Assembly: GCA_030832085.1 (NCBI GenBank)
Contig: JAURJU010000048.1
Span: 1 to 64,000 of the forward strand
DNA from: Chitinophagales bacterium
GTDB lineage: Bacteria; Bacteroidota; Bacteroidia; Chitinophagales; Chitinophagaceae
Direction of reading: 5' to 3'
DNA length: 64,000 nucleotides
Shown in pieces: positions 9,216-18,114 of this stretch. Positions within the stretch are counted from its first letter, which is position 1; the number at the start of each line of letters is the position of its first letter. Position numbers and translations under genes: made by a program. Under the pieces are notes generated by a model. The model saw nothing but the letters and a program-made list of their open reading frames with translations. It made no database searches and was not told where the DNA came from.

Positions 9216-10868
9216 ATGCTAGAAAGGCTGTTTATTCAAAATTATGCCATCATTTCCCAATTGGAAGTTTCGTTTTCAAACGGATTGGTGATCATTACCG
9301 GGGAGACGGGTGCAGGAAAGAGCATTGTCTTGGGGGCATTGGGTTTGGCATTGGGCGACAGGGCAGACAATACCCAGGTTCGGGAAAAGGAAAAGAAGAC
9401 TGTGGTTGAGGCATCTTTCAGGGTAAAGGTTTCAGATGCATTGCGGCGCATTTATACTGATGCAGACATTGAGGTGGATGATGAAATTATTCTTCGAAGG
9501 GAAATTCAAGCTTCAGGAAAGTCAAGGGCATTTGTCAATGATACTCCTGTCAGCCTTGCACAGCTTCAACAACTTTCATCCCAGTTGGTGGATCTTCACC
9601 AACAATTTGATACACTTGAATTGGGGGATAAGCAGTTTCAAAGGATGTTGCTGGATGCCAGGGCGGGTTGCCTTTTGCAAATGGCTGAATATACCGGGGT
9701 GTTTGGACAACTTGTTGGTATTCAAAAAAAGATCGCAGATCTGAATGCATTGATTCAGAAAGCCCAACAGGAAAGGGATTACAAGCTTTTTCTTTTGAAT
9801 GAGTTGGAGGATTTGAATTGGCAGGATGGCGAAGCAAAGTCCATAGAGGAAGAGCTGAATCTCCTTTCACATGCAGACCAAATCAGGGCGGGTATTGGCA
9901 AGATGGGTTTTGTGCTGAATGAGGGCGAGCAGCCAATCATCCCGCAGATAAAGTCAATGGCAACACAGTTGCAGGCCCTTTCGAACCATCATCCGGCCCT
10001 AGCTGGAATGGTTTCCAGACTCCTGTCCGTGCATGTTGAAATCAAGGACATTGCTGGTGAATTGGAGTCCCTGTTGGATGGCATAGTGATCGATGATAAA
10101 CGAATGGACCAATTGAATGAAAGGCTGGCAGTTGCACAACGCTTGGCCAAGAAACATGGATTGGCGGCTGTTGACCAGTTGGTTGAACAAAGATTTGCAT
10201 TGTCGACCGACATGACAAAATTCGAACATTCACAAGATGAATTGTCTGGGTTGAAAAAACAGTTTGATCTTGTTCAGGCTGAAGCATCCATGCTGGCCAA
10301 TGTGCTGCACGAAAAAAGAAAATTGCAGATCCCATTGCTGGAGTCAGATGCCAATGCATTGCTGAAAAGGGTGGGTATGCCCAACGCAGATTTGAAAATC
10401 GATCTTAAAATACGTGAACTGTCCCATTCCGGGATTGACGAAGTTTCATTCTTGTTCGATGCCAACAAGAGTGGAAGACATGAGCCTTTGCACAAAGTAG
10501 CCAGTGGTGGTGAACTGAGCAGGCTGATGTTGGTGCTAAAATCACTTGTCGCAAGTTCTTTGGAAATGCCTACCATGATTTTTGACGAGATCGATAGTGG
10601 TATAAGCGGGGAGGCAGCAAAACAAGTGGGCATGCTGATGGAAGACTTGGCCGTATCGCATCAACTTGTTGCCATTACCCACCAACCGCAAATTGCAGCC
10701 CGCGCTGACCAGCATCTCTTTGTTTTCAAACATCAGGAGAACGGAAACATTTCCACGGGCATCAGGGTTCTTGATCAGCCCGCGCAGGCAATGGCCATTG
10801 CCCAAATGCTGGCAGGAGAAAATCCAAGTGAAGCAGCGCTTGCTTCTGCTAGGGAGATGATGAAATGA
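9216..10868 (+). CDS. recN: DNA repair protein RecN
   Basis: A 550-residue SMC-like ATPase. The start at 9216 gives MLERLFIQNYAIISQLEVSF, the usual RecN N-terminus; the track start at 9186 adds ten spurious residues. Walker A is GETGAGKSIVLGAL. The central region is long, Leu/Gln-rich and coiled-coil-like, with the insertion typical of RecN. The C-terminal half has the ABC signature VASGGELSRLMLVLK, Walker B MIFDEIDSGISGEAA and an ITHQPQIAARAD segment. It tethers broken DNA ends in double-strand break repair. Confidence 0.97.
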   Translation: MLERLFIQNYAIISQLEVSFSNGLVIITGETGAGKSIVLGALGLALGDRADNTQVREKEKKTVVEASFRVKVSDALRRIYTDADIEVDDEIILRREIQASGKSRAFVNDTPVSLAQLQQLSSQLVDLHQQFDTLELGDKQFQRMLLDARAGCLLQMAEYTGVFGQLVGIQKKIADLNALIQKAQQERDYKLFLLNELEDLNWQDGEAKSIEEELNLLSHADQIRAGIGKMGFVLNEGEQPIIPQIKSMATQLQALSNHHPALAGMVSRLLSVHVEIKDIAGELESLLDGIVIDDKRMDQLNERLAVAQRLAKKHGLAAVDQLVEQRFALSTDMTKFEHSQDELSGLKKQFDLVQAEASMLANVLHEKRKLQIPLLESDANALLKRVGMPNADLKIDLKIRELSHSGIDEVSFLFDANKSGRHEPLHKVASGGELSRLMLVLKSLVASSLEMPTMIFDEIDSGISGEAAKQVGMLMEDLAVSHQLVAITHQPQIAARADQHLFVFKHQENGNISTGIRVLDQPAQAMAIAQMLAGENPSEAALASAREMMK

Positions 10869-10929
10869 TCCAACCTGCCTCCCCTCTTGAGGCTTGTGGG
10901 CTGAAGAACTGGAGGTTCAACTATTTCCC

Positions 10930-10937
10930 TATATTTG
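10930..10937 (+). promoter_or_regulatory. -7 box of fabI
   Basis: TATATTTG (then C) is an exact match 18 bases before the fabI ATG at 10956. The track's TTG start at 10935 lies inside this box, which argues against it. Confidence 0.6.
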
Positions 10938-10955
10938 CCCCCAAATCTATCCGAC

Positions 10956-11768
10956 ATGTCCAATCAACTGCTCAAAGGAAAAAAAGGAATCATATTCGGC
11001 GCACTGGATGAAAAATCCATTGCCTGGAAAACCGCGCTTGAATGCCATGCACAAGGCGCACAAATTGTATTGTCCAATGCTCCTATCGCCTTGAGAATGG
11101 GGGAGATCAACAAACTGTCTGAGCAAATCAACGCCCCGGTCATTGGTGCGGACGTAACCAACATGGATGACCTCAGAAATCTTTTTGCAGAGAGCATGAA
11201 ACATTTTGGAGGTGGGGTGGATTTTATCCTTCATTCTATTGGAATGAGCCTGAACCTGAGAAAAGGAAAAGGGTATACTGAAATAGACTATGGTTTCAAC
11301 CAGAAGACACTGGACATTTCTGCCATGTCGCTTCACCGCGTTTTGCGCACAGCCTGGGACATGGATGCCTTGAACGAATGGGGCAGCGTTGTGGCACTCA
11401 CCTACATCGCAGCACAACGTGTTTTCCCTGATTACAATGAGATGGCTGACGCAAAGGCCTTGTTGGAAAGTGTCACACGAAGCTTTGGATACCACTATGG
11501 CGTCAAGAAAAAAGTGAGGATCAATACAATTTCACAATCGCCTACTCGTACAACTGCTGGAAGTGGCGTAAAGGGCTTTGATGGTTTTGTGAACTATGCT
11601 GAAAAAATGAGTCCTTTGGGAAATGCTTCAGGAGAGGATTGTGCCAATTATTGTGTTACTCTGTTTTCGGACATGACCAGAATGGTGACCATGCAAAACC
11701 TTTTCCATGACGGAGGATTTTCATTCACTGGTGTTACGCAGGCCGTGATTGAACAAATGGAAAAATAA
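10956..11768 (+). CDS. fabI: enoyl-[acyl-carrier-protein] reductase FabI
   Basis: A 270-residue NADH-dependent SDR-fold enzyme that performs the last reduction of each fatty-acid elongation cycle. The start at 10956 gives MSNQLLKGKKGIIFGALDE, the typical FabI N-terminus. The cofactor loop is GALDEKSIAW. The catalytic Tyr-x6-Tyr-x6-Lys series reads FPDYNEMADAKALLE, with the first Tyr in ALTYIAAQRV. ARTTAGSG-like RTTAGSGVKGF follows. It is 3 bases upstream of the SemiSWEET gene, so both are probably on one transcript. Confidence 0.96.
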   Translation: MSNQLLKGKKGIIFGALDEKSIAWKTALECHAQGAQIVLSNAPIALRMGEINKLSEQINAPVIGADVTNMDDLRNLFAESMKHFGGGVDFILHSIGMSLNLRKGKGYTEIDYGFNQKTLDISAMSLHRVLRTAWDMDALNEWGSVVALTYIAAQRVFPDYNEMADAKALLESVTRSFGYHYGVKKKVRINTISQSPTRTTAGSGVKGFDGFVNYAEKMSPLGNASGEDCANYCVTLFSDMTRMVTMQNLFHDGGFSFTGVTQAVIEQMEK

Positions 11769-11771
11769 ATC

Positions 11772-12029
11772 ATGCAAATGAAGTGGAGGGACTATTTGGG
11801 ATACATTGGCGTTGTAACAGGTTCCTTGACTTTTGTTCCCCAGGTGTACATGGCTTGGAAAACCAGGTCTGTAGGAGACCTTTCCCTATGGATGATCCTG
11901 ATTCTCCTGTTGAATGTAATCATATGGCTGGTCTACGGGGTTACCGGAAAAGACAAAGCGATGATCCTTGCAAATTCAATCATTTTGGTGCTTTCACTTC
12001 TCATGCTATATTTCAAGCTAACATTCTGA
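11772..12029 (+). CDS. SemiSWEET / PQ-loop sugar transporter
   Basis: An 85-residue protein with three hydrophobic helices. The first contains the PQ motif in TGSLTFVPQVYMAWKTRS, followed by VGDLSLWMILILLLNVIIWLVYG. This is the three-helix SemiSWEET unit, which dimerises to form a bidirectional sugar pore. It lies 3 bases after fabI and ends just before a strong terminator. Substrate is unknown (glucose or sucrose in studied relatives). Confidence 0.9.
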   Translation: MQMKWRDYLGYIGVVTGSLTFVPQVYMAWKTRSVGDLSLWMILILLLNVIIWLVYGVTGKDKAMILANSIILVLSLLMLYFKLTF

Positions 12030-12030
12030 T

Positions 12031-12067
12031 AACGAGAAATGCCACCCGAAGGGTGGCATTTCTCGTT
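12031..12067. terminator. strong hairpin, probably a two-way terminator
   Basis: A perfect 17-bp stem closes a GAA triloop (arms AACGAGAAATGCCACCC and its complement). It begins 1 base after the SemiSWEET stop and ends 11 bases before the stop of the convergent DUF2795 gene. There is no long T-run, but both flanks are AT-rich, so it may serve both strands. Confidence 0.85.
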
Positions 12068-12078
12068 ACTGAAATATT

Positions 12079-12300
12079 TTAATATTCATCCTCGTTGAAG
12101 AAGAAGTCATCCTGGCTGGGATAATCAGGCCAGATGTCATCAATCCCCTCAAAGATATCTCCTTCATCTTCCAGCTCCTGAAGGTTTTCAATCACCTCAA
12201 TGGGTGCTCCGCTCCTGATGGAATAATCGATCAGTTCATCCTTGGTTGCAGGCCAAGGTGCGTCTTCTAAATATGATGCCAATTCGAGTGTCCAGAACAT
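12079..12300 (-). CDS. DUF2795 family small acidic protein
   Basis: A 73-residue cytoplasmic protein starting MFWTLELASYLEDAPWPATK. The track start at 12381 adds 27 unlikely residues; an exact TACATTTG box upstream supports the shorter start. It continues DELIDYSIRSGAPIEVIENL and ends in an acidic aromatic tail. It is very conserved in Bacteroidota, but its function is unknown. Its fold resembles small helical DNA- or protein-binding units; that is inference. Confidence 0.88.
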   Translation of the reverse strand: MFWTLELASYLEDAPWPATKDELIDYSIRSGAPIEVIENLQELEDEGDIFEGIDDIWPDYPSQDDFFFNEDEY

Positions 12301-12323
12301 AGGGGTATGTTTTAGAATTTCGG

Positions 12324-12331
12324 CAAATGTA
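12324..12331 (-). promoter_or_regulatory. -7 box of the DUF2795 gene
   Basis: Minus-strand TACATTTG (then CC) is an exact match 23 bases before the ATG at 12300. It lies inside the longer ORF called by the track, so transcription begins past that start. Confidence 0.55.
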
Positions 12332-12425
12332 ATGGTTAATTTGATATATCCAAATCCCAAGATATCAACAGAATTACGCAATGGTAAACTGTAGTTTGGT
12401 TAACTTTATAGTAAATTTTCCATAG

Positions 12426-13079
12426 ATGCTGGAAGGGAAAGGCATTGTTAAGTTTTATGGCAACCTTGAAGTGCTCAAAGGAGTTGACATCTCCATTGGA
12501 AAAGGTGAAATCGTCAGTATAGTCGGGTCCTCTGGCGCTGGGAAAACTACTTTACTTCACATTTTGGGAACATTGGATCAGCCAGACCAGGGAGAATTGT
12601 ATTACGAGGGAAAACGGATGGATCAACTGAAGGGCAGAGCGCTGGCCAAATTCAGGAACCGGAACATTGGTTTTGTTTTTCAGTTTCATCATTTGCTTCC
12701 AGAATTTTCTGCTTTGGAGAACATTTGTATGCCCGGTTGGATTGCCGGAGAAAAAAGCAATGCATTGGAAAAGAAGGCGATTGCATTGATGGAACGACTA
12801 GGGGTGGCTGATCGTGCAGAACACAAGCCTTCAGCACTTTCTGGCGGAGAGCAGCAACGTGTTGCAGTAGCGCGTGCCCTGATCAACGGGCCAGGAATTG
12901 TTTTTGCCGATGAACCTACTGGTAACCTTGATTCCACCAATGCAACTTCATTGCACAAGCTTTTTCAGCAACTCAGGGATGAAATGAACCAGACTTTTGT
13001 TATCGTAACACACAATGAGGAATTGGCAGCCATGAGCGACAGGATCGTTCACCTCAAGGATGGAAGATGGGGCAACTGA
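12426..13079 (+). CDS. ABC transporter ATP-binding protein, LolD-like
   Basis: A 217-residue ABC ATPase. Walker A is [14 protein letters not shown]; a Q-loop sits in [16 protein letters not shown]; the signature is [15 protein letters not shown]; Walker B is [14 protein letters not shown]; the H-loop is VIVTHN. The family includes LolD (lipoprotein release) and FtsE/MacB-type exporters. No permease gene is adjacent, so its partner must lie elsewhere. LolD function is plausible, not shown. It converges on the adenosyltransferase with a 2-bp gap. Confidence 0.88.
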   Translation: MLEGKGIVKFYGNLEVLKGVDISIGKGEIVSIVGSSGAGKTTLLHILGTLDQPDQGELYYEGKRMDQLKGRALAKFRNRNIGFVFQFHHLLPEFSALENICMPGWIAGEKSNALEKKAIALMERLGVADRAEHKPSALSGGEQQRVAVARALINGPGIVFADEPTGNLDSTNATSLHKLFQQLRDEMNQTFVIVTHNEELAAMSDRIVHLKDGRWGN

Positions 13080-13081
13080 AA

Positions 13082-13636
13082 CTATATCCTGGGTTTCCAG
13101 GGTATTTCTTCCGCATTGAGCGCACGGGCAACATACCTTCCCAACATGAATAGGTAATCGCTTAGCCTGTTGATGTATTGTACAATAAGGTTGTCTTGTG
13201 GTTCATCTGAAGAAAGCAGGGCAACTACAAGCCTTTCGGTTCTTCTGCACACACAACGGGCAATATGGATATGTGAAACTGTTGGGTGCCCACCAGGCAG
13301 AATAAAAAATTGTAATGGCGCTAGCGTTGCATCCATTTTATCCATTTCCTGTTCTAGAAAAAGGACATCTTCCGGTGTAAGGTCTGGAATTTTCATTTTT
13401 GTATCCTTGTCCGGATCGCATGCAAGGGCCGAGCCAATGGTAAACAGCCTGTCTTGCAATTCTTTGAGGGTGTTTTTTATGTTTTCATCAGTAATGAGAT
13501 CCCTGCAAAGCCCGATGTTTGCGTTCAGCTCATCCACAGTGCCATATGCCTCAATCCTTTCATGGGATTTCAATACCTTGGTTCCTCCAATCAGTGAAGT
13601 TGTTCCCCTGTCACCCGTCTTGGTATAGATTTTCAT
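13082..13636 (-). CDS. ATP:cob(I)alamin adenosyltransferase (PduO type)
   Basis: A 184-residue protein starting MKIYTKTGDRGTTSLIGGT, the PduO/MMAB ATP-binding motif. KSHERIEAYGTVDELN and the C-terminal ARCVCRRTERLVVAL with RLSDYLFMLGRY are further family hallmarks. It transfers adenosyl from ATP to cob(I)alamin for enzymes such as methylmalonyl-CoA mutase. The track start at 13648 adds four residues; the start at 13636 fits homologues better. No B12-dependent enzyme is in the window and I see no cobalamin riboswitch. Confidence 0.92.
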   Translation of the reverse strand: MKIYTKTGDRGTTSLIGGTKVLKSHERIEAYGTVDELNANIGLCRDLITDENIKNTLKELQDRLFTIGSALACDPDKDTKMKIPDLTPEDVLFLEQEMDKMDATLAPLQFFILPGGHPTVSHIHIARCVCRRTERLVVALLSSDEPQDNLIVQYINRLSDYLFMLGRYVARALNAEEIPWKPRI

Positions 13637-13708
13637 TGCCATCTTCACGTATTGTTTAGAGGATAATGTGACAATGGCAAATTTTGTTCGCTGGGAAGCT
13701 GTTTTTTT

Positions 13709-14413
13709 TTAAACAACGCTGGATGCGTCCTTTCTTTTGTCGCTTTCCAAGACGCCATCCCTCAGACGGATTACCCTTTTTGCGTAATTGGAGATGTCTT
13801 CCTCATGTGTAACGAGTACAACCGTATTGCCTTCATCATGGATTTTGGCAAAGATGTTCATGATTTCATAGGAAGTTTTTGTGTCCAGGTTTCCCGTGGG
13901 TTCATCTGCCAGGATGATGGACGGGTTGTTGACCAAGGCCCTTGCGATGGCGACCCGCTGGCATTGTCCGCCGGAAAGTTCATTGGGTTTATGGTGGCTT
14001 CTGTCCATCAGATCTACTTTTCTCAACACTTCCTGTGCCATTTCCGTTCTCGTCTTTTTGTTGATGCCTGCATACACGAGCGGCAGTGCCACATTTTCCA
14101 AGGCCGTCAACCGGGGCAACAGGTTGAACTGTTGAAAAACGAAACCAATTTCTTTGTTCCTGATATCGGCCAGGTCATTGTCCAACATTGTGCTGACATC
14201 ATGTCCGTTCAAGACATACTTGCCAGCAGATGGGGAATCCAGGCAGCCGAGGATGTTCATCAGCGTACTCTTGCCAGACCCTGATGGCCCCATCAGCGCC
14301 ACATATTCGTTCCGCAGTATATCAAGGGAAATGCCTTTCAGCACCTGAAGCTCCTGTTTGCCCATGATATAGCTTTTCTTGATCTCTTCAAGGTGTATGA
14401 CTGAATCAGACAT
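13709..14413 (-). CDS. ABC transporter ATP-binding protein, MacB/LolD-like
   Basis: A 234-residue ATPase: Walker [20 protein letters not shown]-loop [16 protein letters not shown], signature [15 protein letters not shown], Walker [17 protein letters not shown]-loop VLVTHEE. It is the MacB/YknY type that usually pairs with a FtsX-like permease and a membrane-fusion protein. Neither is adjacent. It follows gatC by 4 bases on the same strand. It is a paralogue of the ATPase at 12.4 kb, less than 1 kb away on the opposite strand. Confidence 0.88.
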   Translation of the reverse strand: MSDSVIHLEEIKKSYIMGKQELQVLKGISLDILRNEYVALMGPSGSGKSTLMNILGCLDSPSAGKYVLNGHDVSTMLDNDLADIRNKEIGFVFQQFNLLPRLTALENVALPLVYAGINKKTRTEMAQEVLRKVDLMDRSHHKPNELSGGQCQRVAIARALVNNPSIILADEPTGNLDTKTSYEIMNIFAKIHDEGNTVVLVTHEEDISNYAKRVIRLRDGVLESDKRKDASSVV

Positions 14414-14417
14414 GGTA

Positions 14418-14708
14418 TTATTTTTTGATCACCTTGGGTACAGTGAAAAACTGCCCTTCAGCGGATGGTGCATTCTTTAGGGCAGTTGCATTGTCAATGG
14501 AACCCTTGATTTCGTCCTCACGAAGCATGTTACCCTCCACACACATGTGTGTGAGTGGTGCAATTCCTGTAGTATCAATCTCATTCAACTTGTCAACAAA
14601 ACCAATCATCTGTTCCAGGTCTTGTTGGATTGCATCGATTTCATGGTCGTTGAATTCCAACTTGGAAAGTTCTGCTAGTTTTTTCGTCATTTCCCTGTTT
14701 AGCTCCAT
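14418..14708 (-). CDS. gatC: Asp-tRNA(Asn)/Glu-tRNA(Gln) amidotransferase subunit C
   Basis: A 96-residue GatC. It shows [36 protein letters not shown] and a C-terminal [13 protein letters not shown], which is the GatC belt wrapping GatA/GatB. The GatCAB complex amidates mischarged Glu-tRNA(Gln) or Asp-tRNA(Asn). gatA and gatB are not in this window. It is the first gene of a two-gene minus-strand unit with the ABC ATPase. Confidence 0.94.
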   Translation of the reverse strand: MELNREMTKKLAELSKLEFNDHEIDAIQQDLEQMIGFVDKLNEIDTTGIAPLTHMCVEGNMLREDEIKGSIDNATALKNAPSAEGQFFTVPKVIKK

Positions 14709-14813
14709 TGGTAATGTTTCAACACAAATTTAATTCATTTCAAGCCATGAGATGCATTTTATTGATGAATGGAACGGGTTTCGGCCTTGCTTCATCGCCT
14801 CCTTTACATTTAT

Positions 14814-14821
14814 TATCTTTG
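14814..14821 (+). promoter_or_regulatory. -7 box of trpS, 4 nt before ATG
   Basis: TATCTTTG-CACG-ATG is an exact match. A TTG at 14787-14789 lies 24 bases upstream, slightly wide for a -33 element. It supports the trpS start at 14826 and a leaderless mRNA. Confidence 0.65.
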
Positions 14822-14825
14822 CACG

Positions 14826-15827
14826 ATGAAAAACGGGAACGCAATCGTTATGAGTGGAATCAGGCCCACGGGGTTCCTCCACCTTGGCAACTATTTTGGC
14901 GCCATGCGCAATTATGTAAAGTTGCAGGAAGAATATACCTGTTATTTTATGGTGGCAGATCTCCATGCCCTGACCACGCATCCCGACACCCGGGAATTGA
15001 AGGATAATGTACACAGGGTGTTGGCCGAGAACATTGCTTCTGGCATCGATCCTCAAAAGGCCGCCCTATACTGTCAGAGCCACGTGCGTGAAACTGCAGA
15101 ATTGTACCTCTACCTGAACATGTTGGCTTACCTGGGGGAGCTCGAGAAAACAACAACCTTCAAGGATAAGGCAAGGCAACAACCTGACAATATCAATGCC
15201 GGGCTGCTTACTTACCCGGTTCTGCAAACCGCGGATATCATCCTCCACAGAGCAACATGGGTGCCTGTAGGTAAAGACCAGGAACAGCACCTTGAAATGG
15301 CACGCAACTTTGTGAAACGTTTCAACCACCGCTATGGGGATGTTTTTCCAGAGCCACTTGCTTATAATTTTGGAGACGACCTTGTAAAGGTGCCAAGCCT
15401 TGATGGTTCAGGTAAAATGAGCAAAAGTGAAAACCAACTGGCCACACTCTACCTGGCAGATTCGGATGATACGATCAGAAAAAAGGTCATGAAGGCAAAA
15501 ACGGATGGTGGTCCGACCGAACCCCATTCACCCAAACCCGATTACATAGAAAATATTTTTCAATTGATGCGCCTTGTAAGCAAGGATGAAGTTATTTCCA
15601 CATTTGAATCTGCTTATGAAAACTGCAGCATTCGTTATGGCGACATGAAAAAGCAACTGGCCGAAGACATGGTGGCTTTTATTGCTCCCATCAGAGAAAG
15701 GGCTGAATCCATCAGGAATGATACCAGATACCTTGAGGATGTCATGGAAATGGGAGCAGATAAGGCAAGGGCCAGCGCTGCTGCAACAATGGATCTTGTG
15801 AGGAATGCAATGGGTTTGGTTTATTGA
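14826..15827 (+). CDS. trpS: tryptophan--tRNA ligase
   Basis: A 333-residue class Ic synthetase. The start at 14826 gives MKNGNAIVMSGIRPTGFLHLGNYFGAM, where HLGN is the HIGH motif. PVGKDQEQHLEMAR is the ATP/Trp region and GKMSKSENQ is the KMSKS loop. The C-terminal anticodon region ends RNAMGLVY. It attaches tryptophan to tRNA(Trp). The track start at 14769 lies upstream of the promoter box and is wrong. Confidence 0.97.
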   Translation: MKNGNAIVMSGIRPTGFLHLGNYFGAMRNYVKLQEEYTCYFMVADLHALTTHPDTRELKDNVHRVLAENIASGIDPQKAALYCQSHVRETAELYLYLNMLAYLGELEKTTTFKDKARQQPDNINAGLLTYPVLQTADIILHRATWVPVGKDQEQHLEMARNFVKRFNHRYGDVFPEPLAYNFGDDLVKVPSLDGSGKMSKSENQLATLYLADSDDTIRKKVMKAKTDGGPTEPHSPKPDYIENIFQLMRLVSKDEVISTFESAYENCSIRYGDMKKQLAEDMVAFIAPIRERAESIRNDTRYLEDVMEMGADKARASAAATMDLVRNAMGLVY

Positions 15828-15880
15828 AAATGAATATGTACTTTGTTTGCCGGTTGTTTGCCGGATAGAACCAGAAAATT

Positions 15881-16516
15881 ATGGCCAAAGCTAGAAAACC
15901 AAAACACGTTGCAATTGCAGGGAACATTGGAGCTGGGAAGACCACCCTTACTGAAATGCTCAGCAAGCACTACAAATGGATACCCCAGTTTGAGGATGTA
16001 GACCAGAATCCCTATCTCTTTGACTTTTATGAAGACATGCCAAGGTGGAGTTTCAACCTTCAAATCTATTTTCTCAACAGCCGCCTGAACCAGTTGATTG
16101 AGATCAGCAGAGGAACCGAAACAGTAATCCAGGACAGGACCATATATGAGGATGCATACATATTTGCGCCAAACCTTCATGAAATGGGCCTGATGAGCAA
16201 GCGTGATTTTGAAAATTATTTTGATTTTTTCCAGAACCTGCGTCAAATGGTCAAGCCTCCTGATCTCATGATCTACTTGCAGGCATCTGTGCCCACCTTG
16301 GTTGGTCAAATCCAAAAAAGAGGAAGGGAATACGAAGAAAACATCCGGTTGGACTACTTGAAAAAGCTGAATGAATATTACAACAAATGGGTTGAAGGAT
16401 ACAAGGAAGGCCCTTTGCTCATCATCAATGTAGACAAAACCAAATTCGTGGAAAACGAGGAGCACCTTGGTGAAATCATCGCCAAGATTGATGCTGAACT
16501 CTACGGATTGTTCTAG
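15881..16516 (+). CDS. deoxynucleoside kinase
   Basis: A 211-residue P-loop kinase of the dNK/dGK family. The P-loop is VAIAGNIGAGKTTLTEML; the DRS-like motif is IQDRTIYEDAYIFA; the lid Arg-rich segment is QIQKRGREYEENI. It phosphorylates deoxyadenosine/deoxyguanosine for dNTP salvage. Which nucleoside is preferred cannot be read here. Its TAG stop overlaps the convergent mqnD stop through a CTAG tetramer. Confidence 0.9.
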   Translation: MAKARKPKHVAIAGNIGAGKTTLTEMLSKHYKWIPQFEDVDQNPYLFDFYEDMPRWSFNLQIYFLNSRLNQLIEISRGTETVIQDRTIYEDAYIFAPNLHEMGLMSKRDFENYFDFFQNLRQMVKPPDLMIYLQASVPTLVGQIQKRGREYEENIRLDYLKKLNEYYNKWVEGYKEGPLLIINVDKTKFVENEEHLGEIIAKIDAELYGLF

Positions 16517-17358
16517 ATGCCCTCCATAAACATATCCAGTTTTTCCGGAACGCTTGTCTGGTGAATTGTCAAAGATGCCTTGATCAATTGTACCACAGCT
16601 GCTTTTCCTTTATCCCCAAGCGAAAGGGAAAAGTCATTTACGTAGAGTTCGATATGGTTGCGCATCACCTCCTGGCTCATTTCTTTTGCATTTTCTGTTA
16701 CAAAGGATGGCAATGAACTGCTGTTTTGATGGGCGTATTCCAGGCTTCTCCTGATGACCCTGTTGATGGAAAGGGTCAGGGTAGGATCAAAATCCCGCCT
16801 TGCCAAGATTCCACCCAACGGAATCGGACATCCTGTATTGGCCTCCCAAAGATCTCCCAGGTCTGCAACCTTGTGCAATCCTTTCTGATGATATGTGAAG
16901 CGGTTTTCATGGATGATAACACCTGCATCGACTTGCCCATTCAGCACCATGTCTTCAATGGCATGGAAGGGGACAAATACCTTGTGCTTGATCCTTGGGT
17001 AGGCCATGGAGAACAGCAGGTGTGCAGTGGTGTTGATCCCCGGAAGCGCAACCCTTGTATTTGGGCCCATCAGTTGCTCTTGATAATTTATGTTTTTGGT
17101 GATGAACAGCGGACCAACACCTTTTCCCAAAGCCCCTCCGGCATCCAGGATCCTGTAATGATGCAAAAGTTGAAATACCGCACCATAGCTGACTTTGGAG
17201 ATGTCAAGTGTTTGTGCAATGGCAAGCTTGTTCAGGGTTTCAACATCTTCCAGGTGCGGAATGAATTCCAGCCCTTCAGTGTCAATCTTACCATGCAGCA
17301 TTGCATCAAAAATATAGGTATCGTTAGGACAAGGTGAAATTCCCAGGCTTAGTTTCAT
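16513..17358 (-). CDS. mqnD: 1,4-dihydroxy-6-naphthoate synthase
   Basis: A 281-residue periplasmic-binding-protein-fold enzyme starting MKLSLGISPCPNDTYIFDAM, the MqnD signature. ISKVSYGAVFQLLHHYRILDAG and GVIIHENRFTY, carrying a conserved His, also fit. It converts cyclic de-hypoxanthinylfutalosine to 1,4-dihydroxy-6-naphthoate in the futalosine menaquinone pathway. Its ATG overlaps the mqnB stop (ATGA), indicating translational coupling and an mqnB-mqnD operon. Confidence 0.96.
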   Translation of the reverse strand: MKLSLGISPCPNDTYIFDAMLHGKIDTEGLEFIPHLEDVETLNKLAIAQTLDISKVSYGAVFQLLHHYRILDAGGALGKGVGPLFITKNINYQEQLMGPNTRVALPGINTTAHLLFSMAYPRIKHKVFVPFHAIEDMVLNGQVDAGVIIHENRFTYHQKGLHKVADLGDLWEANTGCPIPLGGILARRDFDPTLTLSINRVIRRSLEYAHQNSSSLPSFVTENAKEMSQEVMRNHIELYVNDFSLSLGDKGKAAVVQLIKASLTIHQTSVPEKLDMFMEGI

Positions 17359-18005
17359 GGTTGGTCAATCTTGCTGATGAAGCTGATGCAAGCGGCAGTT
17401 GCTGCACCAAGCGATTCCTTTATTTTCCATTTTGATTTATCCCTTTCTCCAACCATGTTGGAGATTCCCCTGATCTGCATGAAAGGAATTTGTTGAAGGG
17501 AACATGTGTAATGAAGTGCTGCGCCTTCCATGGATTCGATGTCTGAATGGTAGGCGTTTTTGAAAAGAGAAATTCTTTCTGGGGAGCTGCTGATTTCGTT
17601 GACGGAAACTGCCCTGACAGCAGGAATACCAATAGCACTGAGCAATTCGACATGGGGGTTCACTACAGCCCCATCTTCATAAGGGACGATATTTTTACCG
17701 GCCAACCCCAATTCAAAAACATCACGGTATCCGCCATTTTCATGTACGCCCATGTCAGCGATGATTTCCCGCTCAACCACAACGGCTGTCCCAGGCGGCA
17801 GTTCTTCTCTGAAACTTCCTGCAATGCCAATTTGCAGGATCATGTCAGGCTTTGAAAGGGAAATTTCCTGCATGATGGAATAGGCTGAGGGCAACATTCC
17901 AACCCCTGTGACCAGTGTCCTGACCTTCCTGTCAAGCATGTCAGTAGAACCATGGCGGATACCAGACAGTTCGATTTCAGTGGCTGCAACGACCAGGATG
18001 TTCAT
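17355..18005 (-). CDS. mqnB: futalosine hydrolase
   Basis: A 216-residue nucleosidase of the MTAN/PNP fold. MNILVVAATEIELSGIR starts it; LQIGIAGSFREELPPGTAVVV and DIESMEGAALHYTC (catalytic Glu-Met-Glu region) match the family. It removes hypoxanthine from futalosine. The first gene of the mqnB-mqnD operon, it is preceded at 4 nt by GAACTTTG-CAGC, one base off the -7 consensus. Confidence 0.92.
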   Translation of the reverse strand: MNILVVAATEIELSGIRHGSTDMLDRKVRTLVTGVGMLPSAYSIMQEISLSKPDMILQIGIAGSFREELPPGTAVVVEREIIADMGVHENGGYRDVFELGLAGKNIVPYEDGAVVNPHVELLSAIGIPAVRAVSVNEISSSPERISLFKNAYHSDIESMEGAALHYTCSLQQIPFMQIRGISNMVGERDKSKWKIKESLGAATAACISFISKIDQP

Positions 18006-18009
18006 GCTG

Positions 18010-18017
18010 CAAAGTTC
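18010..18017 (-). promoter_or_regulatory. imperfect -7 box of mqnB, 4 nt before ATG
   Basis: Minus strand GAACTTTG-CAGC-ATG. Only the first T of TAnnTTTG differs. The CAGC spacer is identical to those of rlmI and def. Confidence 0.4.
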
Positions 18018-18090
18018 ATCAATTCTGTGGAATCCTATTCAAAATTGAGGGTTGATTCAGATTTGAATGGGATTTTTTGATATTGCTGCT

Positions 18091-18098
18091 TAACTTTG
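18091..18098 (+). promoter_or_regulatory. -7 box of the first PTPS gene
   Basis: TAACTTTG (then C) is an exact match 16 bases before the ATG at 18115. A TTG at 18063-18065 lies 25 bases upstream, wider than usual. Confidence 0.55.
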
Positions 18099-18114
18099 CA
18101 ACCCTAACTAGCAT

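Noticed and set aside
16513-16516. Four-base CTAG overlap of the deoxynucleoside kinase and mqnD stops
   Set aside because: Convergent stop codons often share CTAG; this is ordinary gene packing.
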